A DNA stretch of 9,103 bases from Desulfobacteraceae bacterium (GTDB lineage Bacteria > Desulfobacterota > DSM-4660 > Desulfatiglandales > JALVMZ01): NCBI GenBank assembly GCA_027032655.1, contig JALVMZ010000595.1, positions 1 to 9,103 of the forward strand, in the 5' to 3' direction. Positions 1-7,260 of the stretch are shown one piece after another. The notes beneath the pieces are model-generated. The model had not been told where the DNA came from. It worked only from the letters and a program-made list of their open reading frames with translations, and did not search any database. The position numbers were made by a program, and so were the translations under genes. Each line of letters opens with the position of its first letter. Within the stretch, counting starts at the first letter, position 1.

Positions 1-30
1 TCTGGATTTGAACTTTACAGAAAACTATAA
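1..30 (+). CDS. 3' end of an unidentified upstream gene (partial)
   Basis: Frame 1 is open from the window edge and ends at TAA 28-30, giving a tail reading SGFELYRKL. Frame 2 is also open, to TAA 56-58 (tail ending GINIAYV), and would overlap lptC by 8 bases; frame 3 is closed by TGA at 8-10 (inside TTTGAA). Neither tail is long enough to identify. In related gene orders the gene before lptC is often kdsC or another Kdo-synthesis gene, but nothing in these few residues proves that. The choice of frame 1 rests on it not overlapping lptC. Confidence 0.35.
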   Translation, partial: SGFELYRKL

Positions 31-42
31 TTATGGTATAAA
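14..42 (+). promoter_or_regulatory. Possible sigma-70 promoter in front of lptC
   Basis: TTTACA at 14-19 and TATAAA at 37-42 are separated by exactly 17 bases. Transcription would begin at about 48-50, right at the lptC ATG (51). The sequence is AT-rich, so a chance match is possible. Confidence 0.3.
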
Positions 43-50
43 TATTGCAT

Positions 51-626
51 ATGTTTAACAGATTTAAGAAGTTTTGGCCTATTTTCGCAATATGCATATC
101 ATTTATTCTTGTCTTTTTATATGCCACCCTGAATGGTAATAAGAGATTTACCGTTAATATCTCTGAAAACAATACTGGAGAGGAAGATGACACTAAGTTG
201 ACCAATATACTTTTCACGCAAATCCTACCAGATAAAGGTGAAAAATGGAGTATGGATGCTAAAGAGGTTGGATTTTCAGGGAAGGGGGATATTGTCCTTT
301 TTAAGGATTTCAAGATGAATTTCAGGTCCAGTAATGGTGATGAGCTGAGATTGAAAGGGAAACAGGGGAGGTTTATCAAGAAAGAGGGTAGGATCGATAT
401 GGAAAAGGATATTCATATCTGGATTGATGTGGGATATGAGTTAATGACAGATAAACTCTTATATAATCAGAAAGATGGTATCTTATTTACAGATAAAAAT
501 GTAATAATAGAAGGTCCGCTCCTCAGAATAGTGGGAAAAGGCCTCTATTGTGATTATGGAAGGGGATATCTTCGGATAGGTTCTGGGGTTACCACATATA
601 TAGGAAAAGAGGTATTCTTACAGTGA
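51..626 (+). CDS. lptC: LPS export protein LptC, inner-membrane-anchored periplasmic subunit
   Basis: LptC accepts lipopolysaccharide from the LptB2FG transporter in the inner membrane and passes it to LptA. The 191-residue product has one hydrophobic N-terminal segment (about residues 9-27, after basic FNRFKKF), which would anchor it with the rest in the periplasm. The remainder is beta-rich with the LptC/YrbK pattern: WSMDAKEVGF, then repeated strands such as RLKGKQGRF and LLYNQKDGILFTDKNVIIEG. Length and topology fit the family. ATG 51 is preferred over an in-frame TTG at 45, although neither has a clear ribosome binding site. Its TGA (624-626) overlaps the GTG of lptA, so the two are probably translationally coupled. 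Recognition rests on the pattern and on the lptA-lptB neighbours, because LptC sequences diverge strongly. Confidence 0.88.
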   Translation: MFNRFKKFWPIFAICISFILVFLYATLNGNKRFTVNISENNTGEEDDTKLTNILFTQILPDKGEKWSMDAKEVGFSGKGDIVLFKDFKMNFRSSNGDELRLKGKQGRFIKKEGRIDMEKDIHIWIDVGYELMTDKLLYNQKDGILFTDKNVIIEGPLLRIVGKGLYCDYGRGYLRIGSGVTTYIGKEVFLQ

Positions 627-1180
627 AGTATCTATATACTAAAATTAAAAGTCCATTGATCTTTACGATCATATTAATGATGGTTTTACCTTCATATGTA
701 AAAGGAGAGAGCTCCTTTAAGGGTATGCCGGATAAAAAAGGGTCTATTATAGTAAATTCTGATATGGTTGAGATAAATGACAGCAAAGGCATGGTTCTTT
801 TCTCTGGAAATGTTAAAGCCAGAAGTGAGGATTTTACCATACAGTGTGACAGGATGATACTATATTACAGAAAAAGGGCTGTAAAAGGGAAGATTTCTTC
901 TAACGGTGTTGTGGTGGAAAGGATTGTGGCCAGGGGAGGTGTCAGGATAAAACGAAAAATTGGAGGGGAAGCAAGGGCTGATTGTGCCGAATATTTCAGC
1001 AGGGAAAATAAGATAGTGCTTACAGGGAATCCTGTGGTTAAGCATGGAGAGGATTTTATAGAAGGATTCAAAATCACATTTTTTTTGAAGAATAATAGAA
1101 GTATTATAGAAGGTTCACCTGAAAGTAAGGTCAAGGCGGTTTTTTCCTCTCCTCAGGGAACAAATTTGAAGTTAAGATAA
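623..1180 (+). CDS. lptA: LPS transport periplasmic bridge protein LptA (OstA-like)
   Basis: LptA forms the periplasmic bridge that carries lipopolysaccharide from LptC to LptD in the outer membrane. The 185-residue product begins with a signal peptide: basic start, hydrophobic core around residues 12-22, and likely cleavage near SYVKG-ESS. The mature part shows OstA-type beta-jellyroll repeats: IIVNSDMVEIND, then MVLFSGNVKARSEDFTIQCD, then GVRIKRKIGGEARADCAEYF and IVLTGNPVVKHGEDFIEG. The GTG start at 623 overlaps the lptC stop by four bases (GTGA), with AAAAGAGG at 604-611 as a modest ribosome binding site. lptB follows 15 bases downstream, so the three genes form one transport operon. Confidence 0.92.
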   Translation: MKYLYTKIKSPLIFTIILMMVLPSYVKGESSFKGMPDKKGSIIVNSDMVEINDSKGMVLFSGNVKARSEDFTIQCDRMILYYRKRAVKGKISSNGVVVERIVARGGVRIKRKIGGEARADCAEYFSRENKIVLTGNPVVKHGEDFIEGFKITFFLKNNRSIIEGSPESKVKAVFSSPQGTNLKLR

Positions 1181-1195
1181 AAACAGTGGATTGTA

Positions 1196-1921
1196 ATGGA
1201 AGGTGTGCTACAGATACAGAATCTTGTAAAGAGTTATAATGGTAAGAGAGTTGTGGACAGTATCGGTATGAATATCCATATAGGTGAGGTGGTTGGACTG
1301 CTTGGCCCAAATGGTGCAGGTAAGACCACCACTTTTTATATGATAACAGGACTTGCCCATCCAGATAGCGGGAATGTAATACTGGATGGGGAAGACATTA
1401 CCGGTTATCCCATGTATATGAGGGCGAGAAAGGGAATAAATTATCTCCCTCAGGAACCATCGGTATTTAAGAAACTAACTGTAGAAGAGAATCTAATGGC
1501 AATACTTGAGACCCTTCCCATGAGTCCTGAAAAAAGACAGAAAAGATTAGAATCCCTCCTATCAGAGCTGGGCATTTCACATTTAGCTAAACAGAAAGCG
1601 GGTTCCCTTTCAGGGGGGGAGAGAAGAAGACTGGAAATTACCAGGGCACTTATCACTTCACCCAAATTTATGCTTCTTGATGAGCCTTTTGCAGGGATTG
1701 ATCCTATCGCACTGAATGATATTAAAAAGATTATACGGGACTTGAAAGCCAGGAATATAGGTATTATCATTTCAGATCATAATGTAAGAGAGACACTTAT
1801 TATCTGTGATAGGGCCTTTATAATAAATGAAGGGAAGATAATATGTTCTGGGACACCTGATGAAATTGTTAACAATCCAGTGGTAAGGAATGTATATCTT
1901 GGAGATGAATTTGAATTGTAA
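1196..1921 (+). CDS. lptB: LPS export ABC transporter ATP-binding protein LptB
   Basis: LptB is the cytoplasmic ATPase that, with LptF and LptG (not in this window), extracts lipopolysaccharide from the inner membrane. The 241-residue product is one complete ABC domain: Walker A GPNGAGKTT at 37-45, Q-loop glutamine 86 in NYLPQEPSVF, signature LSGGE at 138-142, Walker B FMLLDEP at 158-164 and H-loop histidine 195 in ISDHNVRET. The YLPQEPSVF and DEPFAGIDP motifs are typical of LptB rather than generic ABC ATPases. No transmembrane segment is present and the length is normal for the family. The ribosome binding site before ATG 1196 is weak, suggesting dependence on translation of lptA just upstream. 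Confidence 0.97.
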   Translation: MEGVLQIQNLVKSYNGKRVVDSIGMNIHIGEVVGLLGPNGAGKTTTFYMITGLAHPDSGNVILDGEDITGYPMYMRARKGINYLPQEPSVFKKLTVEENLMAILETLPMSPEKRQKRLESLLSELGISHLAKQKAGSLSGGERRRLEITRALITSPKFMLLDEPFAGIDPIALNDIKKIIRDLKARNIGIIISDHNVRETLIICDRAFIINEGKIICSGTPDEIVNNPVVRNVYLGDEFEL

Positions 1922-1957
1922 ATCAATGGTTCAGATATCTGTTGCTGAGGGGAAAAG

Positions 1958-3373
1958 ATGGCTCTTCAGATAAAACAATCCCTTAATCTAAGCCAGCAAT
2001 TGATAATGACTCCTCAACTCCAGCAGGCCATCAGATTGCTTCAGTTATCTCGTCTTGAGCTTGTGGAAGAGATAAATCAGGAGATACAGACAAATCCCGT
2101 GCTGGAGGAGCATGACTATAGTGAAACATCCTCTCAGGAACCTGATCTTGCGTTATTTTCCAAAGACTTTCCTGAAAAGGCAGGAAAGGAATTCAAAGAT
2201 GAGTTTGACTGGGAGGCCTATCTTACTGAATACAATACAAAATGGTATGAATTTCCCTCCGAAGAGAGGGATCTGCCCTCATTTGAAGCATTTACTTCAA
2301 AAAAAACAGACCTCTATTCCCATTTAATGTGGCAATTAAGGATGAACAATTTAACTCAGGATCAGATGAAGATTGGAGAATACATAATTGGAAATATCGA
2401 TGAAGATGGATATCTCAAGGTCTCAACAGATGAAATCAGTAGAGATACTGGCTACTCTGTTGATAAAGTGGAAGAGATGCTGAGGATAATTCAACAATTT
2501 GACCCGGTGGGTGTGGGGGCGAGAGATACCAAGGAATGTCTTCTTATCCAGATAAGGTTCCAGAATCTTCAGGATACAATTGTGGAGAAGATAATTTCTG
2601 GATACCTGGATAAGCTGCAAACAAAAAGATACGATATCATTTCAAAGGAACTCAATATTACCCTGGATGAGGTGATGAAAGCGGTAACTATAATATCCAA
2701 TTTGGAGCCCAAACCGGGGAGGAAATACAATGAAACAGAGGTAATATATATAATTCCTGATATTTATGTATTTCAGGTTGGAGATGATTTTGAAATAGTC
2801 CTTAATGAGGATGGGCTGCCAAAATTGAGGATAAATTCGTATTATAGAGATATGTTAAGGGATGGCAGTGTGCCGGATAGCACCAAAGAGTATATACAGG
2901 ATAAGCTTCGGAGTGCTATATGGCTTATAAAGAGTATTCATCAGAGGCATAGAACTATTTACAGAGTCACTGAGAGCATTATGAAATTTCAGCGGGAGTT
3001 TCTGGAAAAAGGAATAAAATACCTTAAACCGTTGATATTGAGAGATGTGGCTGAAGACCTTCAGATGCATGAGTCCACAATAAGCAGGGTTACTACAAAT
3101 AAATATGTGCATACACCACAGGGGGTATTTGAGCTCAAATTTTTCTTTAATAGCGCTGTAACCGGCCTTGATGGCAATGCGGTCTCATCAGAGAGTGTGA
3201 AAGAGCATATCAGAAATATTATCAAGAGCGAGAATAAGGCAAAACCTTACAGTGATCAGGAGATAGTAGAAATTTTAAAGAGGTATAATATTAATGTTGC
3301 GAGGAGGACTGTTGCAAAATACAGGGAAGCAATGAATATATTACCATCAAGAAAAAGGAGGAATCCTTTTTGA
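1958..3373 (+). CDS. rpoN: RNA polymerase sigma-54 factor RpoN
   Basis: RpoN directs RNA polymerase to -24/-12 promoters and needs AAA+ activators to open DNA. All three parts are visible in the 471 residues. Region I is the glutamine/leucine-rich N-terminus (QSLNLSQQLIMTPQLQQAI). An acidic linker at about 50-110 leads to the core-binding domain (GNIDEDGYL and FDPVGVGARD). Then come the helix-turn-helix (ESTISRVTTNKYVHTPQG) and the RpoN box ARRTVAKYRE at 448-457. The protein is full length and ends in a basic tail. GAGGGGAA at 1947-1954 is a reasonable ribosome binding site for ATG 1958. The lptB-rpoN-hpf-ptsN order is a widely conserved Gram-negative arrangement. Confidence 0.98.
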   Translation: MALQIKQSLNLSQQLIMTPQLQQAIRLLQLSRLELVEEINQEIQTNPVLEEHDYSETSSQEPDLALFSKDFPEKAGKEFKDEFDWEAYLTEYNTKWYEFPSEERDLPSFEAFTSKKTDLYSHLMWQLRMNNLTQDQMKIGEYIIGNIDEDGYLKVSTDEISRDTGYSVDKVEEMLRIIQQFDPVGVGARDTKECLLIQIRFQNLQDTIVEKIISGYLDKLQTKRYDIISKELNITLDEVMKAVTIISNLEPKPGRKYNETEVIYIIPDIYVFQVGDDFEIVLNEDGLPKLRINSYYRDMLRDGSVPDSTKEYIQDKLRSAIWLIKSIHQRHRTIYRVTESIMKFQREFLEKGIKYLKPLILRDVAEDLQMHESTISRVTTNKYVHTPQGVFELKFFFNSAVTGLDGNAVSSESVKEHIRNIIKSENKAKPYSDQEIVEILKRYNINVARRTVAKYREAMNILPSRKRRNPF

Positions 3374-3410
3374 CAATATAGCTTTTTTCTGATAATTAAA
3401 TTGACTTTTT

Positions 3411-3416
3411 GGAGGT
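3411..3416 (+). promoter_or_regulatory. Strong ribosome binding site that decides the hpf start
   Basis: GGAGGT lies seven bases before ATG 3424. An in-frame TTG at 3409 overlaps this site and so cannot be served by it, which fixes 3424 as the start. Confidence 0.85.
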
Positions 3417-3423
3417 AAATTTT

Positions 3424-3966
3424 ATGGATGTAATGGTGACTTTCAGACATATGGAGCCTGCTGAGAGTCTGAGACTCTATGCAGAAGACAAACTTCAAAG
3501 GATTAAGAAATATTTTGATTTTCCTGTTGAGGCCCATGTAGTTTTATCTGTGGAAAAATTCAGGCATATAGCTGATGTCACTTTAAATCTTGATGGCACA
3601 AGAATAAAGGCTGTTGAAGAGACATCTGACATGTATTCTGCTATAGATCAGGTGATTGATACGCTTGAAAAACAGGTGAAGAAATACAGGTCAAGGATAA
3701 GAACAAAGAGGGCGGATTCCAGAAAAAGGCAGGAACAAAGGACAGAGCAAGAAGTTGAGGGTTCAGAAACACAAGCCCTTGAAGTTCCAACTATTGAAGT
3801 GGAAAGGATAGATGTGAAACCCATGGATCCAGAAGAGGCAGCAATGCAATTGAGCCTTTCTTCACGGGATTTTATGGTATTCAGGAATTCAAAATCCATG
3901 GAGGTCAATGTTATATACAGGAAAAAAGACGGGAATCTGGGTCTTATTGATCCATCCATACAATAA
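3424..3966 (+). CDS. hpf: Long-form ribosome hibernation promoting factor HPF
   Basis: HPF binds the decoding region of idle 30S subunits and, in the long form, dimerises 70S ribosomes into inactive 100S particles. The 180-residue product has the N-terminal ribosome-binding domain (about residues 1-95, including FRHMEPAESLRLYAEDKL and KAVEETSDMYSAIDQVIDTLEKQ). A charged, low-complexity linker rich in R, K, Q and E follows, then the C-terminal dimerisation domain (about 125-178, including MDPEEAAMQLSLSSRDFMVFRN and NVIYRKKDGNLGLIDP). Short enterobacterial HPF lacks that second domain, so this protein should not need RMF. Its place between rpoN and ptsN is the standard one. Confidence 0.95.
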   Translation: MDVMVTFRHMEPAESLRLYAEDKLQRIKKYFDFPVEAHVVLSVEKFRHIADVTLNLDGTRIKAVEETSDMYSAIDQVIDTLEKQVKKYRSRIRTKRADSRKRQEQRTEQEVEGSETQALEVPTIEVERIDVKPMDPEEAAMQLSLSSRDFMVFRNSKSMEVNVIYRKKDGNLGLIDPSIQ

Positions 3967-3992
3967 AAGTGGCAAAGAAGGTCAATTGGTTC

Positions 3993-4454
3993 ATGAAGTT
4001 ATCGCAGATGCTTTCAATTGAAAATATTATCCCTGATCTCAAGGCAAAGGACAAAAGAAGCGTTCTGGAGGAGCTGGCAGGGGTGCTATCACAGAATGAA
4101 CCTGGCCTGGATAAAGAGACCCTGGTTAAGGGGCTGCTTGAAAGAGAGAAGCTTGGAACCACAGGTATTGGCGATGGAGTTGCAATTCCACATGGGAAAT
4201 TCAATGGAATAAAATATCCGATTATATCAATAGGGAGGAGTAAAAAGGGACTGGATTTTGACGCTATGGATGGCAGGCCTGTATATCTATTTTTTATGTT
4301 AGTAGCCCCTGAAAATGAGGCTAATCTCCATCTAAAGGCACTTGCCCGGATTGCTCGTATAGCAAGGGATGAGGCAATAAGAAGAACCCTTATGGAGTCA
4401 ACAACAAAGGAATCAATGTATAACGCAATTATTCAACATGATACCGAATTGTAG
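3993..4454 (+). CDS. ptsN: PTS EIIA-Ntr regulatory protein PtsN
   Basis: PtsN is the terminal phospho-acceptor of the nitrogen-related phosphotransferase system and acts by binding and regulating partners rather than by carrying sugar. The 153-residue product is a single EIIA type-2 (fructose/mannitol family) domain. The phosphorylated histidine is residue 67 in GDGVAIPHGK, and ERLGTT-like EREKLGTTGIG precedes it as usual. ATG 3993 (MKLSQMLSIENI) matches the normal PtsN N-terminus and has AGAAGG 11 bases upstream. An in-frame GTG at 3969 would add eight residues but has no ribosome binding site. Its position directly after hpf supports the call. Confidence 0.95.
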   Translation: MKLSQMLSIENIIPDLKAKDKRSVLEELAGVLSQNEPGLDKETLVKGLLEREKLGTTGIGDGVAIPHGKFNGIKYPIISIGRSKKGLDFDAMDGRPVYLFFMLVAPENEANLHLKALARIARIARDEAIRRTLMESTTKESMYNAIIQHDTEL

Positions 4455-4483
4455 ATATATAAAACAATAAGGCAAATGGAAAA

Positions 4484-4882
4484 ATGATAGGTATTTTAAT
4501 TGTTGCACACTGTTCTTTGGGAAAAGAGTTATTGAATGCTTTAGAATTCATTATGGGAAAACTTGACTTGGCTGATGTGATTCAGATTAATGAAGGCACA
4601 AATACTGATTCCATAGCGGATTTAATAGAAAAGAAGTTAAGAAATCTCAATAAGGGGCAGGGGGTTATAATTCTTACAGATATGTTCGGAGGAACTCCGT
4701 CCAATATAAGCCTCCCCTTTTTAAAAGATGGGGAGGTGGAGGTATTGACAGGAATAAATCTACCAATGCTGATCAGTATCGCAGAAAATAGGGATAAGTT
4801 ATCTCTTAAGGAACTTGCAAAAAGAGCGGAAAAGGATGCCAAAAGTAGTATCTCAGTCGCGGGAAGCCTCCTCAAACAGTAG
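4484..4882 (+). CDS. PTS mannose-family EIIA protein (regulatory type)
   Basis: This 132-residue protein is a stand-alone EIIA-Man domain: a beta strand MIGILIVAH with the predicted phosphorylated histidine at residue 9, and the conserved loop DMFGGTPSN at 66-74. The EVLTGINLPML strand is also typical. There is no EIIB, EIIC or EIID gene near it, so sugar transport through it is unlikely. In deltaproteobacteria such proteins sit with ptsN, hprK, rapZ and HPr/EI genes and are thought to serve regulation. The residue after the active histidine is Cys instead of the usual Gly. The 3' end overlaps the following acetyltransferase gene by 47 bases. Confidence 0.9.
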   Translation: MIGILIVAHCSLGKELLNALEFIMGKLDLADVIQINEGTNTDSIADLIEKKLRNLNKGQGVIILTDMFGGTPSNISLPFLKDGEVEVLTGINLPMLISIAENRDKLSLKELAKRAEKDAKSSISVAGSLLKQ

Positions 4883-5336
4883 TGAAATAGTCCTGATTAA
4901 TTCCAGCAACTTAGAAAATTATCTTCAAGATATATTAGAGATAGAGGGGTTATGTTTTGATGACTCATGGACTGATAATATGTTTATAGAGGAGGTGCAC
5001 AATCCTGTTTCCAGAATGATGGGTATATTGGTCAATTCAGAGCTTGCGGGTTATATATGTTTCTGGAAAGTAAAAGATGAGATTCATCTTATGAATCTTG
5101 CAATCCATCCATACATGAGAAGGATGGGATTGGGTAAGAGATTATTATCCAGGATGATTGCTGAGGCAAAAGATTCAGGTATAAAGTGTATTATGCTTGA
5201 GGTTCAGGAAGATAACATAAATGCAATAACACTTTATAGAGATTTTGGATTTAAGGTAATGGGTAGAAGACCCTTATATTATAAAGAGAGCGAAAGGGAT
5301 GCATTATTAATGGAATCGAGATTGGGGGAACAGTAA
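4836..5336 (+). CDS. rimI: GNAT N-acetyltransferase, RimI-like
   Basis: The 166-residue product is a GNAT-fold enzyme of the RimI type, which acetylates the N-terminal alanine of ribosomal protein S18 (and sometimes other proteins) with acetyl-CoA. The acetyl-CoA pyrophosphate loop is RRMGLGK at 95-101 after the LAIHPYM strand. LEVQEDNINAITLYRDFGF at 121-139 is the RimI motif B region, and DSW near 43-45 corresponds to the substrate-side element often read as PWS/T. ATG 4836, with a purine-rich GCGGAAAAGG before it, is the only standard start. It gives an N-terminal extension of about 15 residues compared with typical RimI and a 47-base overlap with the preceding gene. The family is clear; substrate specificity is an inference. 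Confidence 0.85.
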   Translation: MPKVVSQSREASSNSSEIVLINSSNLENYLQDILEIEGLCFDDSWTDNMFIEEVHNPVSRMMGILVNSELAGYICFWKVKDEIHLMNLAIHPYMRRMGLGKRLLSRMIAEAKDSGIKCIMLEVQEDNINAITLYRDFGFKVMGRRPLYYKESERDALLMESRLGEQ

Positions 5337-5392
5337 GATAAATACTTTTATAATGATTGATTTAAAATGTGAGATTTTTTGGCTATTAAATT

Positions 5393-5402
5393 AAAAGGAG
5401 GA
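5393..5402 (+). promoter_or_regulatory. Strong ribosome binding site of gap
   Basis: AAAAGGAGGA lies seven bases before ATG 5410. It is among the best matches in the window and fits a highly expressed glycolytic gene. A TATAAT at 5349-5354 lies in the same gap but has no convincing -35 element. Confidence 0.8.
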
Positions 5403-5409
5403 TGGAGCT

Positions 5410-6405
5410 ATGGCAATTAAAGTGGGAATAAATGGTTTTGGCCGTATCGGACGAATGGTTTTCAGGGCAGGCTTTAAGATGCCTGATATAGAATTTGTTG
5501 CCATCAATGACCTTACTGACCCTGGAACATTGGCTCATTTATTAAAATATGATTCCACCCATGGTATCCTTGACGCTGATATAAAGAGCACTGATAATGC
5601 GATAATAGTAGATGGAAAGGAGATAAATATATATAGCGAAAAGGAGCCATCTAAGATACCCTGGAGCGGAGTGGATCTTGTATTTGAGTGCACCGGAAGG
5701 TTCAGAGAGAGGGATCTGGCAGCGGGACATCTTGAATCAGGGGTAAAAAAGGTGATAATATCTGCCCCTGCCAAGAATCCTGATATCACAATAGTAATGG
5801 GAGTAAATCATAGTGAATACAATCCTGAAAAACACCATGTGGTATCCAATGCGTCATGCACAACAAATTGCCTGGCACCAGTTTGCAAAGTGCTTCTGGA
5901 TAGATTTGGAATAAAAAAAGGTTTTATGACAACAACTCATGCTTACACTGGTGATCAGAGACTCCTGGATTTTCCTCACAAGGATTTAAGAAGGGCACGC
6001 TCGGCAGCTCTATCAATGATACCCACTACAACAGGTGCTGCAAAGGCCGTGGCACTGGTTCTTCCTCAACTGGAGGGCAAATTAAATGGTATGGCCATAA
6101 GAGTGCCAACACCCAATGTCTCGATTGTTGATCTGGTGGTTCAACTTGAAAGGGAAGTATCTGTTGATGAAGTCAACTCTTCACTGAAAGAGGCATCAGA
6201 GACCTATCTTAAAGGAATACTGGCCTATTCAGAAGAGCCTCTTGTATCAGTGGATTACAATGGAACAACAGTGTCATCCATTGTGGATGCATTGTCCACC
6301 ATGGTAATAGGGGATATGGCAAAGGTCCTTGCATGGTATGACAATGAATATGGTTATTCAAATAGGATGGTGGATCTTGCCTTATATATGATGCAAGAAA
6401 AGTAA
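5410..6405 (+). CDS. gap: Glyceraldehyde-3-phosphate dehydrogenase, type I
   Basis: The enzyme oxidises glyceraldehyde 3-phosphate to 1,3-bisphosphoglycerate with NAD+ in glycolysis, and works in reverse in gluconeogenesis. The 331 residues contain the Rossmann motif GINGFGRIGR at 6-15, catalytic Cys150 in SNASCTTNCLAP and His177 in TTTHAYTGDQ. The C-terminal WYDNEYGYSNRMVDL, which closes the NAD site, is also present. Asp34 in AINDL at the end of the second strand favours NAD over NADP. Length is normal and no key residue is missing. tpiA follows after only 20 bases, so the two are probably cotranscribed; the usual intervening pgk is absent. Confidence 0.98.
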   Translation: MAIKVGINGFGRIGRMVFRAGFKMPDIEFVAINDLTDPGTLAHLLKYDSTHGILDADIKSTDNAIIVDGKEINIYSEKEPSKIPWSGVDLVFECTGRFRERDLAAGHLESGVKKVIISAPAKNPDITIVMGVNHSEYNPEKHHVVSNASCTTNCLAPVCKVLLDRFGIKKGFMTTTHAYTGDQRLLDFPHKDLRRARSAALSMIPTTTGAAKAVALVLPQLEGKLNGMAIRVPTPNVSIVDLVVQLEREVSVDEVNSSLKEASETYLKGILAYSEEPLVSVDYNGTTVSSIVDALSTMVIGDMAKVLAWYDNEYGYSNRMVDLALYMMQEK

Positions 6406-6425
6406 TTAACATATGGAGATTTTTT

Positions 6426-7202
6426 ATGGAAAAGAGGATACCAATAATTGCTGGTAACTGGAAAATGCATCTGAATCTTGCCAGTGCCAAGGAACTGATA
6501 GATGAGATCAAAAAAACAGTAATGCACACAAGGGATAGAGAGGTCCTGGTTGCACCTCCCTTTGTGTATCTTATCTCAGTTAGGGAATTTATAGCTGACT
6601 CAGCGATATACCTGAGCGCCCAGAATATGCACTGGGATGAAAAGGGGGCTTATACAGGAGAGATATCCGCATCCATGTTAATTGAGGCAGGCTGCACCCA
6701 TGTGATACTGGGCCATTCTGAGCGGAGACACCTCTTTGGAGAGACTGATGATTTTATTGATCTCAAAGTAAAGATGGCCCACCAGTCAGGTATAAAACCC
6801 ATTTTGTGTATCGGGGAAGACCTTTCCCAGAGGGAGAATGGGGAAACTTTTGAGGTTATAAAATCACAGCTTGAGGGTTCTCTTAAATCTTTTATTGAAC
6901 AGCGCACAACTCCATATGATTTAATAATAGCATATGAGCCCGTATGGGCCATAGGAACAGGACAGACAGCAACTCCCGACCAGGCCCAGGAGGTTCACTG
7001 CTTCATTAGACAATGGATTGGGGATACATTCGGTAGAGAATTATCTGGTAAGATCAGAATCTTATATGGTGGAAGTGTAAAACCCGCAAATATTTCAGAG
7101 CTTATGGCCCAGCCGGACATAGATGGTGTCTTAGTGGGGGGGGCGAGTCTGAATGCTGAGCAGTTCATTCCCATTATAAATTATGATAAAAAAGAGGGAT
7201 AA
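6426..7202 (+). CDS. tpiA: Triosephosphate isomerase
   Basis: TpiA interconverts dihydroxyacetone phosphate and glyceraldehyde 3-phosphate. The 258-residue TIM barrel has all catalytic landmarks: Asn11 and Lys13 in GNWKMH, His97 in LGHSERR, and Glu171 in AYEPVWAIGTG followed by the flexible loop. The phosphate-binding YGGSVKP and VGGASL motifs lie near the C-terminus. GGAG at 6415-6418 is seven bases before the start. The gene is intact and lies just downstream of gap, providing the substrate of that dehydrogenase. Confidence 0.98.
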   Translation: MEKRIPIIAGNWKMHLNLASAKELIDEIKKTVMHTRDREVLVAPPFVYLISVREFIADSAIYLSAQNMHWDEKGAYTGEISASMLIEAGCTHVILGHSERRHLFGETDDFIDLKVKMAHQSGIKPILCIGEDLSQRENGETFEVIKSQLEGSLKSFIEQRTTPYDLIIAYEPVWAIGTGQTATPDQAQEVHCFIRQWIGDTFGRELSGKIRILYGGSVKPANISELMAQPDIDGVLVGGASLNAEQFIPIINYDKKEG

Positions 7203-7210
7203 TTTTATTG

Positions 7211-7238
7211 TTGAAATGAGTCTGGTTTTTTATATAAT
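7211..7238 (+). promoter_or_regulatory. Candidate sigma-70 promoter for secG (and possibly the tRNA)
   Basis: TTGAAA at 7211-7216 and a perfect TATAAT at 7233-7238 are 16 bases apart, just after the tpiA stop. Predicted transcription start is about 7245, giving a short leader that still contains the secG ribosome binding site (AAAGGA, ending at 7253). Confidence 0.5.
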
Positions 7239-7260
7239 CCTATTTTGAAAGGAATTAACA

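Noticed and set aside
3969..3992. GTG start for ptsN
   Set aside because: No ribosome binding site precedes it, and ATG 3993 gives the usual PtsN N-terminus and length.
5349..5354. TATAAT upstream of gap as a promoter
   Set aside because: No acceptable -35 hexamer occurs 16-18 bases upstream, and the region is AT-rich, so the match alone is weak.
5873..5887. Sigma-54-like TGGCAC...TTGCA sequence inside gap
   Set aside because: The GG and GC elements are separated by nine bases instead of ten, and the site lies within the conserved active-site Cys region of gap, which explains the sequence.
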